From Aeromicrobium sp. Sec7.5 (GTDB lineage Bacteria > Actinomycetota > Actinomycetes > Propionibacteriales > Nocardioidaceae): a stretch of DNA of 64,000 nucleotides. Both the position numbers and the translations under genes were made by a program. This document shows positions 14,868 through 24,371 of the stretch, piece after piece (within the stretch, counting starts at the first letter, position 1; each line of letters begins with the position of its first letter). Location: NCBI RefSeq assembly GCF_036867135.1, contig NZ_JBAJIJ010000001.1, positions 1,488,001 to 1,552,000 on the forward strand, read 5' to 3'. The notes under the pieces were generated by a model that worked only from the letters and a program-made list of their open reading frames with translations, did no database searches and was not told where the DNA came from.

Positions 14868-15956
14868 TCAGGCCTGGGCGAGCGCGTCGGTGACGGTCTG
14901 GACGAGCTCGGCCCACGAGTCGTCGAACTTCTGCAGCCCTTCCGTCTCGAGCTTGGCGACGACCTCGTCGTAGGAGATCCCAGCCTGCTCGAGCTCGTCG
15001 ATGACCTGCTGGGACTCGTCGGCCTTGCCGGTGACGGTGTCCCCGGTGACCTCGCCGTGGTCGGCGAAGGCGAGGAGGGTCTTCTCCGGGACGGTGTTGA
15101 CGGTGCCGGGAACGACCAACTCGCTCAGGTAGAGCGTGTCGGGCAGGTTCGGGTCCTTGACCCCCGTGGACGCCCAGAGCGGACGCTGCGGGTTGGCGCC
15201 GGCGGCGGCCAGGGCGGCGAAGCGCTCGCCGTCGAAGACCTCCTGGTAGGCGGCGTACGCCAGACGGGCGTTCGCGAGGGCGGCCTTGCCGCGCAGCGGG
15301 CTGTCGTCGGGGAGGCGTCCGTCGACCTCGGAGTCGACCCGGCTCACGAAGAAGGAGGCGACCGAGTGGATCGAGGACAGGTCGCGGCCCTCGGCCGCCG
15401 CCTGCTCCAGCCCGTAGAGGTAGGCGTCCATGACGCCGCGGTAGCGCTCGAGCGCGAAGATCAGCGTGACGTTGACGCTGATGCCCTTCGAGATCGTGGC
15501 GGCGATGGCCGGCAGGCCCTCTTCGGTCGCCGGGATCTTGATCAGCAGGTTCGGGCGATCGACCCGGGCCCAGAGCCGCTCCGCCAGCGAGACGGTGGCG
15601 TCGGTGTCGCGTGCGGCGCCGGGGTCGACCTCGATCGAGACGCGCCCGTCGACGCCGCCCGTGGCCTCGTAGACCGGCAGCAGGACGTCGCACGCCTGCT
15701 GGACGTCGGTGGTGGTGAGCTCGAAGATGGCCTCGTCGACATCGGCGCCGGCCGACTTGAGCTCACCGACCTGCTCGGCGTAGCGCTCGCCGTTGGCGAG
15801 GGCGGCCGCGAAGATCGTGGGGTTCGTCGTGACGCCGACGACCGAGTTTTCGGTCACCATCGTCTGGAGGTTCCCGGTCGCGAGGCGCTCGCGGGAGAGG
15901 TCGTCGAGCCAGATCGAGACTCCGGCTTCGCTGAGGGACTTCAGTCGTGCGTTCAT
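14868..15956 (-). CDS. tal: Transaldolase
   Basis: Non-oxidative pentose phosphate enzyme moving a dihydroxyacetone unit between sugar phosphates through a Schiff-base lysine; 362 residues, the long actinobacterial type. [12 protein letters not shown] and [12 protein letters not shown] at the N-terminus and [15 protein letters not shown] (Schiff-base Lys in KIPAT) identify it. ATG at 15956 is preceded by AAGGAG. The cluster runs tkt-tal-pgi-pgl. Confidence 0.95.
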   Translation of the reverse strand: MNARLKSLSEAGVSIWLDDLSRERLATGNLQTMVTENSVVGVTTNPTIFAAALANGERYAEQVGELKSAGADVDEAIFELTTTDVQQACDVLLPVYEATGGVDGRVSIEVDPGAARDTDATVSLAERLWARVDRPNLLIKIPATEEGLPAIAATISKGISVNVTLIFALERYRGVMDAYLYGLEQAAAEGRDLSSIHSVASFFVSRVDSEVDGRLPDDSPLRGKAALANARLAYAAYQEVFDGERFAALAAAGANPQRPLWASTGVKDPNLPDTLYLSELVVPGTVNTVPEKTLLAFADHGEVTGDTVTGKADESQQVIDELEQAGISYDEVVAKLETEGLQKFDDSWAELVQTVTDALAQA

Positions 15957-16000
15957 GGTGCTCCTTGCGGGTCGGAGTCGAACGGTGGGTCGAGCGGGGA

Positions 16001-18166
16001 TCAGTGGGAGGTGTCGGGCAGGACCGGGCCGGACGGTCGGGCGAAGAACGGCACACCACCGGTGTGGCTGGCCGCCTCGATCGACTCCTGTGCCGCGGTG
16101 ACGACGGCCTCGGCGGTGATGCCGAACTCGTCGTAGAGGCGCTGGTAGTCGGCCGAGGCGCCGAAGTGCTCGAGACCGACGATGCGACCGGCGTCGCCCA
16201 CGACGTCGCGCCAGCCGAACGAGACCCCGGCCTCGACGACGACGCGGGCACGGACGGACGGCGGGATCACGCTGTCGCGGTACCCCGATTCCTGGGCCTC
16301 GAACCACTCGCGCGACGGCATCGACACGACACGCGCACCGACGCCCTGCTCGGCGAGGGTCTCGCGGGCGGCGACCGCCAGCTGGACCTCGGAGCCGGTC
16401 GCGACGAGCACGACGTCGGGCTCCCCGTTCGCGGCATCGATCAGCGTGTAGGCGCCCTTGGCCGTGAGCGAGGCGTCCGCCCAGTCGCCGCCCCGGGGGA
16501 AGACCGGGAGGTTCTGGCGGCTCAGCGCGAGCGCGGCGGGTGCCTGGTGCTCGAGGATCGTGCGCCAGGCGGCGACGGTCTCGTTGGCATCGGCCGGTCG
16601 GATCACGGCCAGACCCGGGATGGCACGCAGTGCGGCGAGGTGCTCGACCGGCTGGTGGGTCGGGCCGTCCTCACCGAGGCCGATCGAGTCGTGGGTCCAG
16701 ACGTAGGTGACCGGCAGCTGCTGCAGGGCGGCCAGGCGCACGGCCGGACGCATGTAGTCGCTGAACACGAGGAACGTGCCGCCATACGGACGCGTGGGGC
16801 CGTGCTGCACGATGCCGTTGAGGATCGAGCCCATGGCGTGCTCCCGGATGCCGAAGTGCAGCACGCGGCCGTACCAGTCGCCGGAGAACTTGTCGGTCGA
16901 GCGACGCGGCGGCAGGAACGACGGCTCACCCTTGGGCGTGGTGTTGTTCGAGCCGGCGAGGTCGGCCGAGCCGCCCCACAGCTCGGGCAGCTTCGGCGCG
17001 GCGGCCGTGAGGAACGCTCCCGAGGCGACGCGGGTGGCGACACCCTTCTCGTCGGCCTCGTAGACCGGGAGGTCGGCGTCCCAGCCGTCGGGCAGCGAGT
17101 GCGAGCGCAGGCGCTCCAGGACTGCGGCTGCCTCGGTGTTGCCGGAGGCCCACGTGGAGAACTGGTCGTCCCACGCCTCGTGGGCCGCGCGGCCACGGTC
17201 GCGGGCCGCGTGCACGTGCGCCAGGACGTCGTCCTCGACGATGAAAGACTCATCGGTCGGGAAGCCGAGCAGTTCCTTGGTGGCGGCGATCTCGTCGGCG
17301 CCGAGCGCGGAGCCGTGCGAGGCGCCGGTGTTCTGCGCGTTCGGCGCGGGCCAGGCGATGATCGTGCGCAGGACGATGATGCTGGGCCGCGACGTCTCGG
17401 CCTCGGCCGCCGTGATCGCGTCCCACAGGGCGGGCACGTCCTCGCGGTAGCTGCCGCTCGAGGTCCAGTCGACGGTCTGCACGTGCCACCCGTAGGCGGC
17501 GTAGCGCGCCGCGACGTCCTCGCTGAACGCGACGTCCGTGTCGTCCTCGATCGAGATGCTGTTGTCGTCGTAGATCACCGTGAGGTTGCCGAGCTCCTGG
17601 TGGCCGGCGAGGGACGACGCCTCGGCCGAGACGCCCTCCTGCAGGTCACCGTCGGAGGCGAGCACGTAGACGCGGTGGTCGAACGGGCTCTCGCCGGCCG
17701 GGGCCTCCGGGTCGAACAGGCCACGCTCGCGGCGGGCGGCCATCGCGAAGCCCACGGCGTTGGCGATGCCCTGGCCGAGCGGGCCGGTCGTGACCTCGAT
17801 GCCGGGCGTGTGCTTGTACTCGGGGTGGCCGGGGGTCTGGCTGCCCCACGTGCGCAGGCTCTTGAGGTCGTCGAGCCCCATCGGGTAGCCCGCGAGGAAC
17901 AGCTGCACGTACTGCGTGAGGCTCGAGTGCCCGCACGACAGCACGAAACGGTCGCGGCCGATCCAGTCCGGATCGGTCGGGTCGTGGCGCATGACCTTCT
18001 GGTAGAGCAGGTACGCGGCGGGCGCCAGGCTCATCGCCGTGCCGGGGTGACCGTTGCCGACCTTCTGGACCGCATCGGCGGCCAGCAGACGGGCGGTGTC
18101 GACCGCGCGGGCGTCGAGATCGGACCAGTCGTGCTGGGCGCTGTCATGGGTGCTGGCAGAGGTCAC
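16001..18166 (-). CDS. tkt: Transketolase
   Basis: Thiamine diphosphate enzyme of the pentose phosphate pathway transferring two-carbon units; 721 residues. The N-terminal TPP domain shows [18 protein letters not shown] and the ThDP motif [19 protein letters not shown]...NLTVIYDDN; the pyrimidine domain has [15 protein letters not shown] and [21 protein letters not shown] start at 18166 is supported by GGAG 7 nt upstream. First gene of the minus-strand sugar-phosphate cluster and divergent from ctaB. Confidence 0.97.
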   Translation of the reverse strand: MTSASTHDSAQHDWSDLDARAVDTARLLAADAVQKVGNGHPGTAMSLAPAAYLLYQKVMRHDPTDPDWIGRDRFVLSCGHSSLTQYVQLFLAGYPMGLDDLKSLRTWGSQTPGHPEYKHTPGIEVTTGPLGQGIANAVGFAMAARRERGLFDPEAPAGESPFDHRVYVLASDGDLQEGVSAEASSLAGHQELGNLTVIYDDNSISIEDDTDVAFSEDVAARYAAYGWHVQTVDWTSSGSYREDVPALWDAITAAEAETSRPSIIVLRTIIAWPAPNAQNTGASHGSALGADEIAATKELLGFPTDESFIVEDDVLAHVHAARDRGRAAHEAWDDQFSTWASGNTEAAAVLERLRSHSLPDGWDADLPVYEADEKGVATRVASGAFLTAAAPKLPELWGGSADLAGSNNTTPKGEPSFLPPRRSTDKFSGDWYGRVLHFGIREHAMGSILNGIVQHGPTRPYGGTFLVFSDYMRPAVRLAALQQLPVTYVWTHDSIGLGEDGPTHQPVEHLAALRAIPGLAVIRPADANETVAAWRTILEHQAPAALALSRQNLPVFPRGGDWADASLTAKGAYTLIDAANGEPDVVLVATGSEVQLAVAARETLAEQGVGARVVSMPSREWFEAQESGYRDSVIPPSVRARVVVEAGVSFGWRDVVGDAGRIVGLEHFGASADYQRLYDEFGITAEAVVTAAQESIEAASHTGGVPFFARPSGPVLPDTSH

Positions 18167-18245
18167 GAAAGAGCTCCTCGAGAAGGCGGGCAGCGGGCCG
18201 CCCCGTGGTGGGCGACGCCATCACCCCGAGCCTACTCGGGTGGCT

Positions 18246-18251
18246 TAGACT
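18246..18251 (+). promoter_or_regulatory. -10 box of ctaB (leaderless)
   Basis: TAGACT, 7 nt before the ctaB GTG at 18259. Fits a leaderless start; no Shine-Dalgarno sequence is present. Confidence 0.5.
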
Positions 18252-18258
18252 GTCGCGC

Positions 18259-19194
18259 GTGAGTCTCGTCGATCTCGAACAGCAGCAGGAGCCATCCCGG
18301 AGCGGGACGTCCCTGCGCGACGTCGTCGGTTCGTACATCGCCCTGATGAAGCCTCGGATCATCGAGCTCCTGCTGCTCACCACGGTGCCGGTGATGTTCC
18401 TCGCCGCCCGCGACGTGCCCGACCTGTGGCTCGTCGTCGCGACCGTGGTCGGAGGCACGCTGTCGGCCGGCAGCGCCAACGCGCTGAACTGCGTCGTCGA
18501 CGCCGACATCGACCAGAAGATGAACCGCACCAAGCGTCGGCCCCTGCCGCGCCACCAGGTCACGACCGACCGGGCGCTGGTCTTCGGCCTCGTCCTGGGC
18601 GTCGTCTCCACCCTGTGGCTGGGCTTCTTCGTCAACTGGCTCTCGGCGTCTCTCGCGCTCACCGCCAACGTCTTCTACGTGGTCGGCTACACGATGCTGC
18701 TGAAGCGTCGCACCTCGCAGAACATCGTCTGGGGCGGCGCCGCCGGTTGCTTCCCCGCGATGATCGGCTGGACCGCCGTCACGAACGAGCTCGCCTGGAC
18801 CCCCGTCGTCCTGTTCCTGATCGTCTTCTTCTGGACGCCGCCCCACTTCTGGTCGCTCGGCATGCGCTACCGCGAGGACTACGCCGCGGCCGACGTCCCG
18901 ATGCTCCCCTCGGTCACCACCTCGCGCGAGGTCGGCCGCCAGATCGTGGCCTACTCCTGGGTCATGCTGGCGACGTCGCTGGCGCTCTGGCCGGTTGCCG
19001 GCATGGGGTGGTTCTACCCGGCCGTCGCGATCGGCCTGGGCATCGTCTTCCTGGTCGAGGCCTACGACCTGAGCAGCCGTGCCCGCGACACCGAGGACCT
19101 CAGCATCATCAAGCCGATGCGCCTGTTCCACTTCAGCAACGCGTACCTCGCGCTGCTGTTCGTGGCGGCCGCGGCTGACCCGTTCATCGGCTGA
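18259..19194 (+). CDS. ctaB: Protoheme IX farnesyltransferase (heme O synthase)
   Basis: Membrane UbiA-family prenyltransferase that adds a farnesyl group to heme b to make heme O for cytochrome oxidase; 311 residues with about nine hydrophobic helices. The first aspartate-rich motif is [21 protein letters not shown] and the second is [17 protein letters not shown] at 18259 gives MSLVDLEQQ and is leaderless. ctaA, encoding the next enzyme, lies on the opposite strand less than 1 kb away, and SURF1, an oxidase assembly factor, is at 39.1 kb. Confidence 0.95.
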   Translation: MSLVDLEQQQEPSRSGTSLRDVVGSYIALMKPRIIELLLLTTVPVMFLAARDVPDLWLVVATVVGGTLSAGSANALNCVVDADIDQKMNRTKRRPLPRHQVTTDRALVFGLVLGVVSTLWLGFFVNWLSASLALTANVFYVVGYTMLLKRRTSQNIVWGGAAGCFPAMIGWTAVTNELAWTPVVLFLIVFFWTPPHFWSLGMRYREDYAAADVPMLPSVTTSREVGRQIVAYSWVMLATSLALWPVAGMGWFYPAVAIGLGIVFLVEAYDLSSRARDTEDLSIIKPMRLFHFSNAYLALLFVAAAADPFIG

Positions 19195-19198
19195 CCCG

Positions 19199-19861
19199 TC
19201 AGAACGTGATGCGCCAGCTGGCGACGTCGATCACGAAGTAGGAGACCACGAGCGCGCCGGTGTAGATCACCGACACCGCGGCCGCTGCGCCGATCTTGAC
19301 GACGACGGCCCGTCCCGCGCTCGCGTGGTGACCCACGGCTGCGGCCCATCCCAGCACCGCCTCGGCAGGCGGGACGTACACGGCGACGCCGAACAGGCGA
19401 GCGGTGTCGCCGGTCGGCTCCCAGAGGCCCACCACCGGAGCCAGCAGCTCCGCAGCGGCGAACACGACGAACGCGGCGAGCGCGGCGCGGCCAGGGCGCA
19501 GGTCGGCGGCGGCGAGCGCGAGGAACAGGGGAGCGACCCACATGAGCGCCATCGCGACCGGGACCGTGTCGTCGAACCGCGGGCCGCCCTCGTCCGGGAA
19601 CGCGAGCGTGCCCAGCACGTCGGCCAGGATCCAGTCGGGCAGCACCTGGAAGGTCGACACCAGGCACAGGAAGCCCACCAGGGCGAACCAGGCCGTGCCA
19701 CGGCAGACCAGCGCCAGCCCGGCCGCGTAGACCACGACGGCGGCGGTGACGGCCCACCCTCGCGCGGGCGCGTCGAGCGAGAGCGCGATGGTGCCCAGGA
19801 CCGCCAGGGCCAGGTGCACCAGGGCAAGCGAGCGAAGATCGGGGCGTGTGTCATCGGTCAC
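19199..19861 (-). CDS. Multi-pass membrane protein of unknown function
   Basis: A 220-residue hydrophobic protein with roughly six membrane helices and no soluble domain. I do not recognise a catalytic motif. A central loop PDWILADVLGTLAFPDEG between helices is the only polar stretch of note. It lies between ctaB and ctaA, convergent with ctaB (4 bp between stops), so a link with heme or respiratory metabolism is possible but unproven. GTG at 19861 is supported by a -10 TAGGGT 7 nt upstream. Confidence 0.7.
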   Translation of the reverse strand: MTDDTRPDLRSLALVHLALAVLGTIALSLDAPARGWAVTAAVVVYAAGLALVCRGTAWFALVGFLCLVSTFQVLPDWILADVLGTLAFPDEGGPRFDDTVPVAMALMWVAPLFLALAAADLRPGRAALAAFVVFAAAELLAPVVGLWEPTGDTARLFGVAVYVPPAEAVLGWAAAVGHHASAGRAVVVKIGAAAAVSVIYTGALVVSYFVIDVASWRITF

Positions 19862-19868
19862 GCCCGAG

Positions 19869-19874
19869 ACCCTA
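19869..19874 (-). promoter_or_regulatory. -10 box of the 19.2-19.9 kb membrane gene
   Basis: TAGGGT on the minus strand, 7 nt before the GTG at 19861. It overlaps the ctaA stop codon (19872-19874). Confidence 0.45.
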
Positions 19875-20786
19875 CTGGTGGACCACGTCCCTCACGGCAG
19901 GAACGTCGGTACCCGGCATCCCGACGCCGCGGGAACGACCGAGCACGAAGGTCGCTGCCGCCACGAGCACCGCGGCGCCGACCAGGTGGGCTGCGACGAG
20001 CGCGATCGGCAGGTCGGTGAAGTACTGCACGTACCCGATGAGTCCCTGGGCGAGCTCGACGCCGAGCAGCACCAGGGCCGCGCGGAAGGCGGGGGTTCCG
20101 CGGAGCACCACGACCAGCACGACCGTCGCGAGAACGAGGGCCCAGACGGAGCCGGCGTGGATGCGGCTCCAGAGCTGGGGGTCCAGGTCGTTCCGGGGCG
20201 CCTGCGCGTCGCCCGCGTGAGGACCGCTGCCGGTGACCACGGTGCCGAGGTAGACGGCGACCCAGGTCAGCACGTACACGAGGGCCACGAGCCGGCCCGG
20301 CAGCCCGGTCATGGCCTGGCGGGCGGGATCACTGACCCGGAGCACCAGGATGATCGAGCCCGCGACCAGGGCCAGGGAGAGCAGCAGGTGGATCGACACG
20401 ATCCACGGGTTCAGGTCGGTCAGCACCGTGATGCCGCCGACGACGCCCTGGAACGGGACGCCGACCGCGAGGATCCCCGCGTGGCGGCGCAGGGAGCGGG
20501 ACGTGTGTGCCCAGCGCCAGACGGCGACGAACGTGGCGATCGCGACGGCGATCAGCACGTACGTCAGCATCCGGTTGCCGAACTCGATGACGCCGTGGAA
20601 GCCGAGCGAGCGGTGCGGCACGAAGGACTCCTCCGTGCACCGCGGCCACGTGGGACAGCCGAGGCCGGAGCCGGTCAGGCGCACGACGCCGCCGGTGAAG
20701 ATGATGACGGAGTTGGCCACGACCGAGGCCCAGGCCCAGGCGCGGACGTGGTCGAAGATTCCCAGGAATCGATCCATCGTGGTCAC
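19872..20786 (-). CDS. ctaA: Heme A synthase
   Basis: COX15/CtaA-family membrane enzyme converting heme O to heme A; 304 residues with eight predicted helices. Paired heme-ligand histidines sit in helices such as SLGFHGVIEFGNRML, WIVSIHLLLSLAL, WSRIHAGSVWAL and LVAAHLVGAAVL, and the extracellular loop has the cysteine pair GLGCPTWPRCTEE typical of many CtaA proteins. GTG at 20786 overlaps the upstream permease stop (GTGA); ATG at 20777 is the alternative. Confidence 0.94.
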   Translation of the reverse strand: MTTMDRFLGIFDHVRAWAWASVVANSVIIFTGGVVRLTGSGLGCPTWPRCTEESFVPHRSLGFHGVIEFGNRMLTYVLIAVAIATFVAVWRWAHTSRSLRRHAGILAVGVPFQGVVGGITVLTDLNPWIVSIHLLLSLALVAGSIILVLRVSDPARQAMTGLPGRLVALVYVLTWVAVYLGTVVTGSGPHAGDAQAPRNDLDPQLWSRIHAGSVWALVLATVVLVVVLRGTPAFRAALVLLGVELAQGLIGYVQYFTDLPIALVAAHLVGAAVLVAAATFVLGRSRGVGMPGTDVPAVRDVVHQ

Positions 20787-21562
20787 TCCCACTTGAAGCT
20801 GCGGACGGTGGCGAGGCCGGCGACGACGGCCCAGACGACGAGCACGGCCAGCGGCGCCAGGGCGGAGCCTCCGGCGAACGCCTCGCGGAGACCCTCGCCG
20901 AGGGCGCCGGACGGCACGAGCTCCATGACCTGACGACCGGCCTCGGGATAGCGCGACAGGGGCACCATGAGTCCGCCGCCGACGAGCAGCAGCACGTAGA
21001 CGAGGTTGGCGACCGCGAGCGTGGCCTCGGCGCGCAGGGTGCCCGCGATGAGCAGGCCCAACGAGCCGAACGCGGCGGTGCCGGCGACGACGAGCGCGAG
21101 CGCCCAGAGCCACGCGACGACCCCACCGCTGGGCTCCCAGCCCAGCGCGAGCGCGGTCGGCACGAGCACCGCGAGCTGGATCGCCTCGACCGCTGCCACG
21201 GCTCCGACCTTGCCGAGCAGCAGCACCGAGCGGGGGAGCGGCGACGCGCCGAGCCGCTTGAGGACGCCGTAGCGACGGTCGAAGCCCGTGCTGATCGCGA
21301 GCGACGTGAACGACGTCGAGAGCACGGCCAGGGCGAGGACGCCCGGGGTGATGATGTCGATCGTGCGCCCGGGGCCGAGGTCGACGACCTGGTCGGCCTT
21401 GGTGCCCATGACCAGCAGGAGCAGGGGGATCACGAGGGTCAGCAGCACCTGCTCGCCGTTGCGGAGCATGAGCTTGAGCTCCATGCCGGCCTGCGCACGG
21501 AGCATCGCGCTCACCGGTGCCGACCCGGGCCGAGGAGAGACGTCGAGCCTGGGGGTCGTCAT
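20783..21562 (-). CDS. ABC-2 type exporter permease
   Basis: Integral membrane subunit, 259 residues with about six helices, of an ABC-2 exporter. The segment ITPGVLALAVLSTSFTSLAI followed by GVLKRLGASPLPRS is typical of the ABC-2 family. It overlaps its ATPase gene (ATGA) upstream and ctaA downstream, forming a three-gene unit. The substrate is unknown; the placement next to ctaA is conserved in actinobacteria (compare the M. tuberculosis Rv1456c-Rv1458c region, from memory). Confidence 0.9.
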   Translation of the reverse strand: MTTPRLDVSPRPGSAPVSAMLRAQAGMELKLMLRNGEQVLLTLVIPLLLLVMGTKADQVVDLGPGRTIDIITPGVLALAVLSTSFTSLAISTGFDRRYGVLKRLGASPLPRSVLLLGKVGAVAAVEAIQLAVLVPTALALGWEPSGGVVAWLWALALVVAGTAAFGSLGLLIAGTLRAEATLAVANLVYVLLLVGGGLMVPLSRYPEAGRQVMELVPSGALGEGLREAFAGGSALAPLAVLVVWAVVAGLATVRSFKWE

Positions 21563-22473
21563 CGCAGGCTCCTGCCGGTCAGGTCCAGGAACCGGTCCTC
21601 GAGCGTCTGGCGCTCGACGAGGATCGACTCGGGCAGCACGTTCCGTCCGGCGCACCAAGCGGTGAGGGTGGCCAGCATCGCGGGGTCGACGTCGCCGGCG
21701 ACGACGTAGGAGCCGGCGACACGCTCCTCCACCTTGGTGCCCTCGGGCAGCGCCTGCATCAGGTCGACCACGTCCAGGCCCGCGGCGGCGGTGAACCGGA
21801 TCGTGTTGCGGGCCGACTCGCTCGTGAGCTCGGCCGGGCTGCCGCTCGCGATCACGCGACCGGCGTCGATGACGTGGACGACGTCGCTCAGCTGCTCGGC
21901 CTCGTCCATGAAGTGGGTCGTGAGCACGGTGGTGACGCCGTGGTCGCGCAGCTCGGTGACGAGGTCCCACGTGGCCCGCCGGGCCTGCGGGTCGAGGCCG
22001 GCCGTCGGCTCGTCGAGGAACAGCAGCTCGGGTCGGCCGACGATCGCCATGGCCAGGGAGAGGCGCTGCTGCTGGCCCCCGGAGAGGCGGCGGTACGGGG
22101 TGCGCCCGCAGGACCCGAGGCCGAGGCGCTCCACGAGCGCGTCGACGTCCAAGGGGTGCGCGTGCAGCGAGGCGATGTGACGCAGCATCTCGTCGGCCCG
22201 GGACCCGGACCAGGCCCCGCCGGACTGCAGCATGACCCCGACCCGTGGACGCAGCGACGGGTCGCGTGGCTCGAGGCCGAGCACGCGGACCTTGCCCTGC
22301 TGGACCGGACGGAAGCCCTCGCAGGTCTCGATCGCCGTGGTCTTGCCCGCACCGTTCGGACCGAGGATGGCCGTGATGGTGCCGGGCGCGATCTCGAGAT
22401 CGAGGTGGTCGAGTGCGGTGGTGTCGCCGTACTGCATGACGAGATCACGGATCTCGACGGCGGGAACGGGCAC
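21559..22473 (-). CDS. ABC transporter ATP-binding protein
   Basis: Nucleotide-binding subunit of the exporter, 304 residues. Walker A ILGPNGAGKTTAIE, Q-loop MLQSGG, signature LSGGQQQRLSLAMA, Walker B LLFLDEPTAGLDP and switch H in TTHFMDEAE are all intact. The C-terminal 80 residues resemble the regulatory extension of drug-exporter ATPases of the CcmA/DrrA type. GTG at 22473 follows TAGACT by 6 nt, so the unit ABC ATPase-permease-ctaA probably starts as a leaderless mRNA. Confidence 0.93.
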   Translation of the reverse strand: MPVPAVEIRDLVMQYGDTTALDHLDLEIAPGTITAILGPNGAGKTTAIETCEGFRPVQQGKVRVLGLEPRDPSLRPRVGVMLQSGGAWSGSRADEMLRHIASLHAHPLDVDALVERLGLGSCGRTPYRRLSGGQQQRLSLAMAIVGRPELLFLDEPTAGLDPQARRATWDLVTELRDHGVTTVLTTHFMDEAEQLSDVVHVIDAGRVIASGSPAELTSESARNTIRFTAAAGLDVVDLMQALPEGTKVEERVAGSYVVAGDVDPAMLATLTAWCAGRNVLPESILVERQTLEDRFLDLTGRSLR

Positions 22474-22479
22474 CGGCCC

Positions 22480-22485
22480 AGTCTA
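22480..22485 (-). promoter_or_regulatory. -10 box of ABC exporter-ctaA operon (leaderless)
   Basis: TAGACT on the minus strand, 6 nt before the GTG at 22473. Confidence 0.5.
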
Positions 22486-22553
22486 GGTGGGGCATTTCCG
22501 GGCCACCGACGAGAGGCCACCCTCAGGCAGCGTCAGGCGGCGAGCGCCGACGC

Positions 22554-22596
22554 GGTGAGCCACCAACCGATTCGACACCCAGAGGGGTTGCTCACC
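22554..22596. repeat. Short palindromic repeat, copy A
   Basis: Imperfect inverted repeat: GGTGAGCCACCAACC at one end and GAGGGGTTGCTCACC at the other, about 43 bp. Its internal core resembles copy B at 22616-22662 (AACCGA...ACCC..GAGGGGTTGCTC in both). It lies in the 233-bp gap between the ABC ATPase and the ligase genes and looks like a REP-type element. Confidence 0.6.
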
Positions 22597-22615
22597 GACT
22601 GCCGTCGCCTCCGGA

Positions 22616-22662
22616 GGTGCACGGTCAACCGAATGACCACCCTGAGGGGTTGCTCCGTCACC
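22616..22662. repeat. Short palindromic repeat, copy B
   Basis: Second copy in the same orientation, 47 bp: GGTGCACGGTCAACC opposed by GGGGTTGCTCCGTCACC. Shares AACCGA, ACCC and GAGGGGTTGCTC with copy A at matching spacing. The differing loop and outer arms show the two have diverged. Confidence 0.6.
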
Positions 22663-22694
22663 TGCGTCCCATGGAAACCGTCCGGGACCGGCCC

Positions 22695-22700
22695 TACGCT
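22695..22700 (+). promoter_or_regulatory. -10 box of the ligase gene (leaderless)
   Basis: TACGCT, 6 nt before the GTG at 22707. This position argues against the longer reading frame that would start inside repeat copy B. Confidence 0.5.
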
Positions 22701-22706
22701 GACGGC

Positions 22707-23771
22707 GTGGACCTGCCCGTGATGCCGCCCGTGACGCCGATGCTCGCGAAGTCGACGCCGCGCGTGCCTCCCGCCGATGGAGTCGACGGGGGATTCCTCT
22801 ACGAGCCGAAGTGGGACGGCTTCCGGTGCCTGGTGTTCCGCGACGGCGACGAGATCAAGCTGACCAGCCGTTCCACGAAGCCGCTCACGCGTTACTTCCC
22901 CGAGGTCGTCGAGGCGGTCCGCGCGCAGCTGCCCGAGCGCTGCGTGCTCGACGGCGAGCTGGTGGTCGTGGCGGGCGACCGCCTCGAGTTCGACCTCCTC
23001 AGCCAGCGCATCCATCCGGCTGCGTCCCGTGTCACCGAGCTGTCCACCTCCCTGGCCGCCAGCTTCGTCGCGTTCGACCTGCTCGCGGAGCGCGACGACT
23101 CGCTCCTCGACCTCCCGCTCCGCGAGCGCCGCGGGCGGCTCGAGGCGCTGCTGGCCGACGTCGCGGCCCCGCTGCACCTCACGCGGGTCACGCGCGAGGC
23201 CGCCGAGGCGCAGGAGTGGTTCCACCAGTTCGAGGGCGCCGGGCTCGACGGGGTCATCGCCAAGCCGCTGGAGTCGACGTACGTGCCGAACGGGCGCACG
23301 ATGCTGAAGGTCAAGCACGCGCGAACCGCCGACGTCGTGATCGCCGGGTACCGCCTCCACAAGACCTCGACCGACGAGCACCCCCTGCTGGGCTCGATGC
23401 TGCTCGGCCTCCACGCCTCCGACGGCTCCCTGCACCACGTCGGCGTCGCTGCCTCGTTCACCGCGGCCCGGCGCGCGGAGCTGGTGACCGAGCTGGCGCC
23501 CGATGTCGTCGACCTGGCCGACCACCCGTGGGCCGACGTCGAGATGGGGCAGACCCGGTGGTCGTCGGGCAAGGACCTCTCGTTCGTCCCGCTGGCGCCC
23601 CTCCGCGTCGCGGAGGTCGGCTACGAGCACATGGAGGGTCCGGGGGAGGACGCTCGGTTCCGGCACACGGCCCAGTTCAAGCGCTGGCGCCCCGACCGCG
23701 AGCCGTCGTCGTGCACGTACGCCCAGCTCGAGGAAGTCGTGGGGTACCGCCTCTCCGAGGTCCTGGCGTGA
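22707..23771 (+). CDS. ligC: ATP-dependent DNA ligase, LigC type
   Basis: Stand-alone ATP-dependent DNA ligase, 354 residues: adenylation domain plus OB fold and no polymerase or nuclease module. The active-site lysine is K35 in EPKWDGFRC; further nucleotidyltransferase motifs include VLDGELVVV (motif III), FVAFDLLA (IIIa), LDGVIAKPL (IV) and MLKVKHAR (V). LigC enzymes in mycobacteria act in base-excision or backup end-joining repair. The start is the leaderless GTG giving MDLPVMPP. The next gene overlaps its stop by 4 bp, and a LigD-type polymerase is encoded 3 kb downstream. Confidence 0.92.
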   Translation: MDLPVMPPVTPMLAKSTPRVPPADGVDGGFLYEPKWDGFRCLVFRDGDEIKLTSRSTKPLTRYFPEVVEAVRAQLPERCVLDGELVVVAGDRLEFDLLSQRIHPAASRVTELSTSLAASFVAFDLLAERDDSLLDLPLRERRGRLEALLADVAAPLHLTRVTREAAEAQEWFHQFEGAGLDGVIAKPLESTYVPNGRTMLKVKHARTADVVIAGYRLHKTSTDEHPLLGSMLLGLHASDGSLHHVGVAASFTAARRAELVTELAPDVVDLADHPWADVEMGQTRWSSGKDLSFVPLAPLRVAEVGYEHMEGPGEDARFRHTAQFKRWRPDREPSSCTYAQLEEVVGYRLSEVLA

Positions 23772-24346
23772 GCGTCAAGGACTCCGCTCCGGTCGTCCAT
23801 CCGACCTCGGCGGCCGACTGGGGCTCCTGGCTCGCCGAGCACCACGCGTCGAGCGGAGGCGTCTGGGTGCGGATCGACGACCGCACGGGGCGCGACGGCC
23901 GCATGGCCTACGAGGACGCCGTCTGCGAGGCCCTCTGCTGGGGCTGGATCGACGGCCAGACGAGGTCGAGTGCGGAGGAGGGCTCGCAGATCTGGTTCAC
24001 GCGGCGCCAGGCCCGCAGTGCCTGGGCGGCCACCAACAAGGCGCGGGTGGCTCGACTGGAGGCCGAAGGGCGCCTGCAGCCGGCCGGTGTCGCCATGATC
24101 GAGGCGGCCGAGGCCAACGGGATGTGGGTGGTGCTGGACGGACCGGAGGCCGGCATCGAGCCCGATGAGCTCGCCGCGGCCCTCGACGCGTCACCGGCCG
24201 CCCGGGAGTTCTGGGACTCGCTCCCGCGGAGCGCGCGCAAGTTCGCGCTCACGCAGGTGGCGATGGCGCGCAGGCCCGAGACGCAGACCGCACGGATCGC
24301 GAAGATCGTCGAGCAGAGCGCCGCCGGTGTGCGGCCCGACCGCTGA
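23768..24346 (+). CDS. YdeI/OmpD-associated family protein
   Basis: A 192-residue soluble protein of the YdeI/OmpD-associated (DUF1905-linked) family. Recognisable stretches are AYEDAVCEALCWGWIDGQ, IWFTRRQARSAWAATNK and the C-terminal RSARKFALTQVAMARRPETQTARI, which match the family pattern. No enzymatic activity is established for the family. GTG at 23768 overlaps the ligase stop (GTGA), so it is translationally coupled to ligC. Confidence 0.82.
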   Translation: MSVKDSAPVVHPTSAADWGSWLAEHHASSGGVWVRIDDRTGRDGRMAYEDAVCEALCWGWIDGQTRSSAEEGSQIWFTRRQARSAWAATNKARVARLEAEGRLQPAGVAMIEAAEANGMWVVLDGPEAGIEPDELAAALDASPAAREFWDSLPRSARKFALTQVAMARRPETQTARIAKIVEQSAAGVRPDR

Positions 24347-24371
24347 CCAGCCCCACCCACGAAGGAGCGCT

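Noticed and set aside
15947-18262. A 771-codon plus-strand open frame across tkt
   Set aside because: Shadow of the transketolase gene; no recognisable domain and no start signal.
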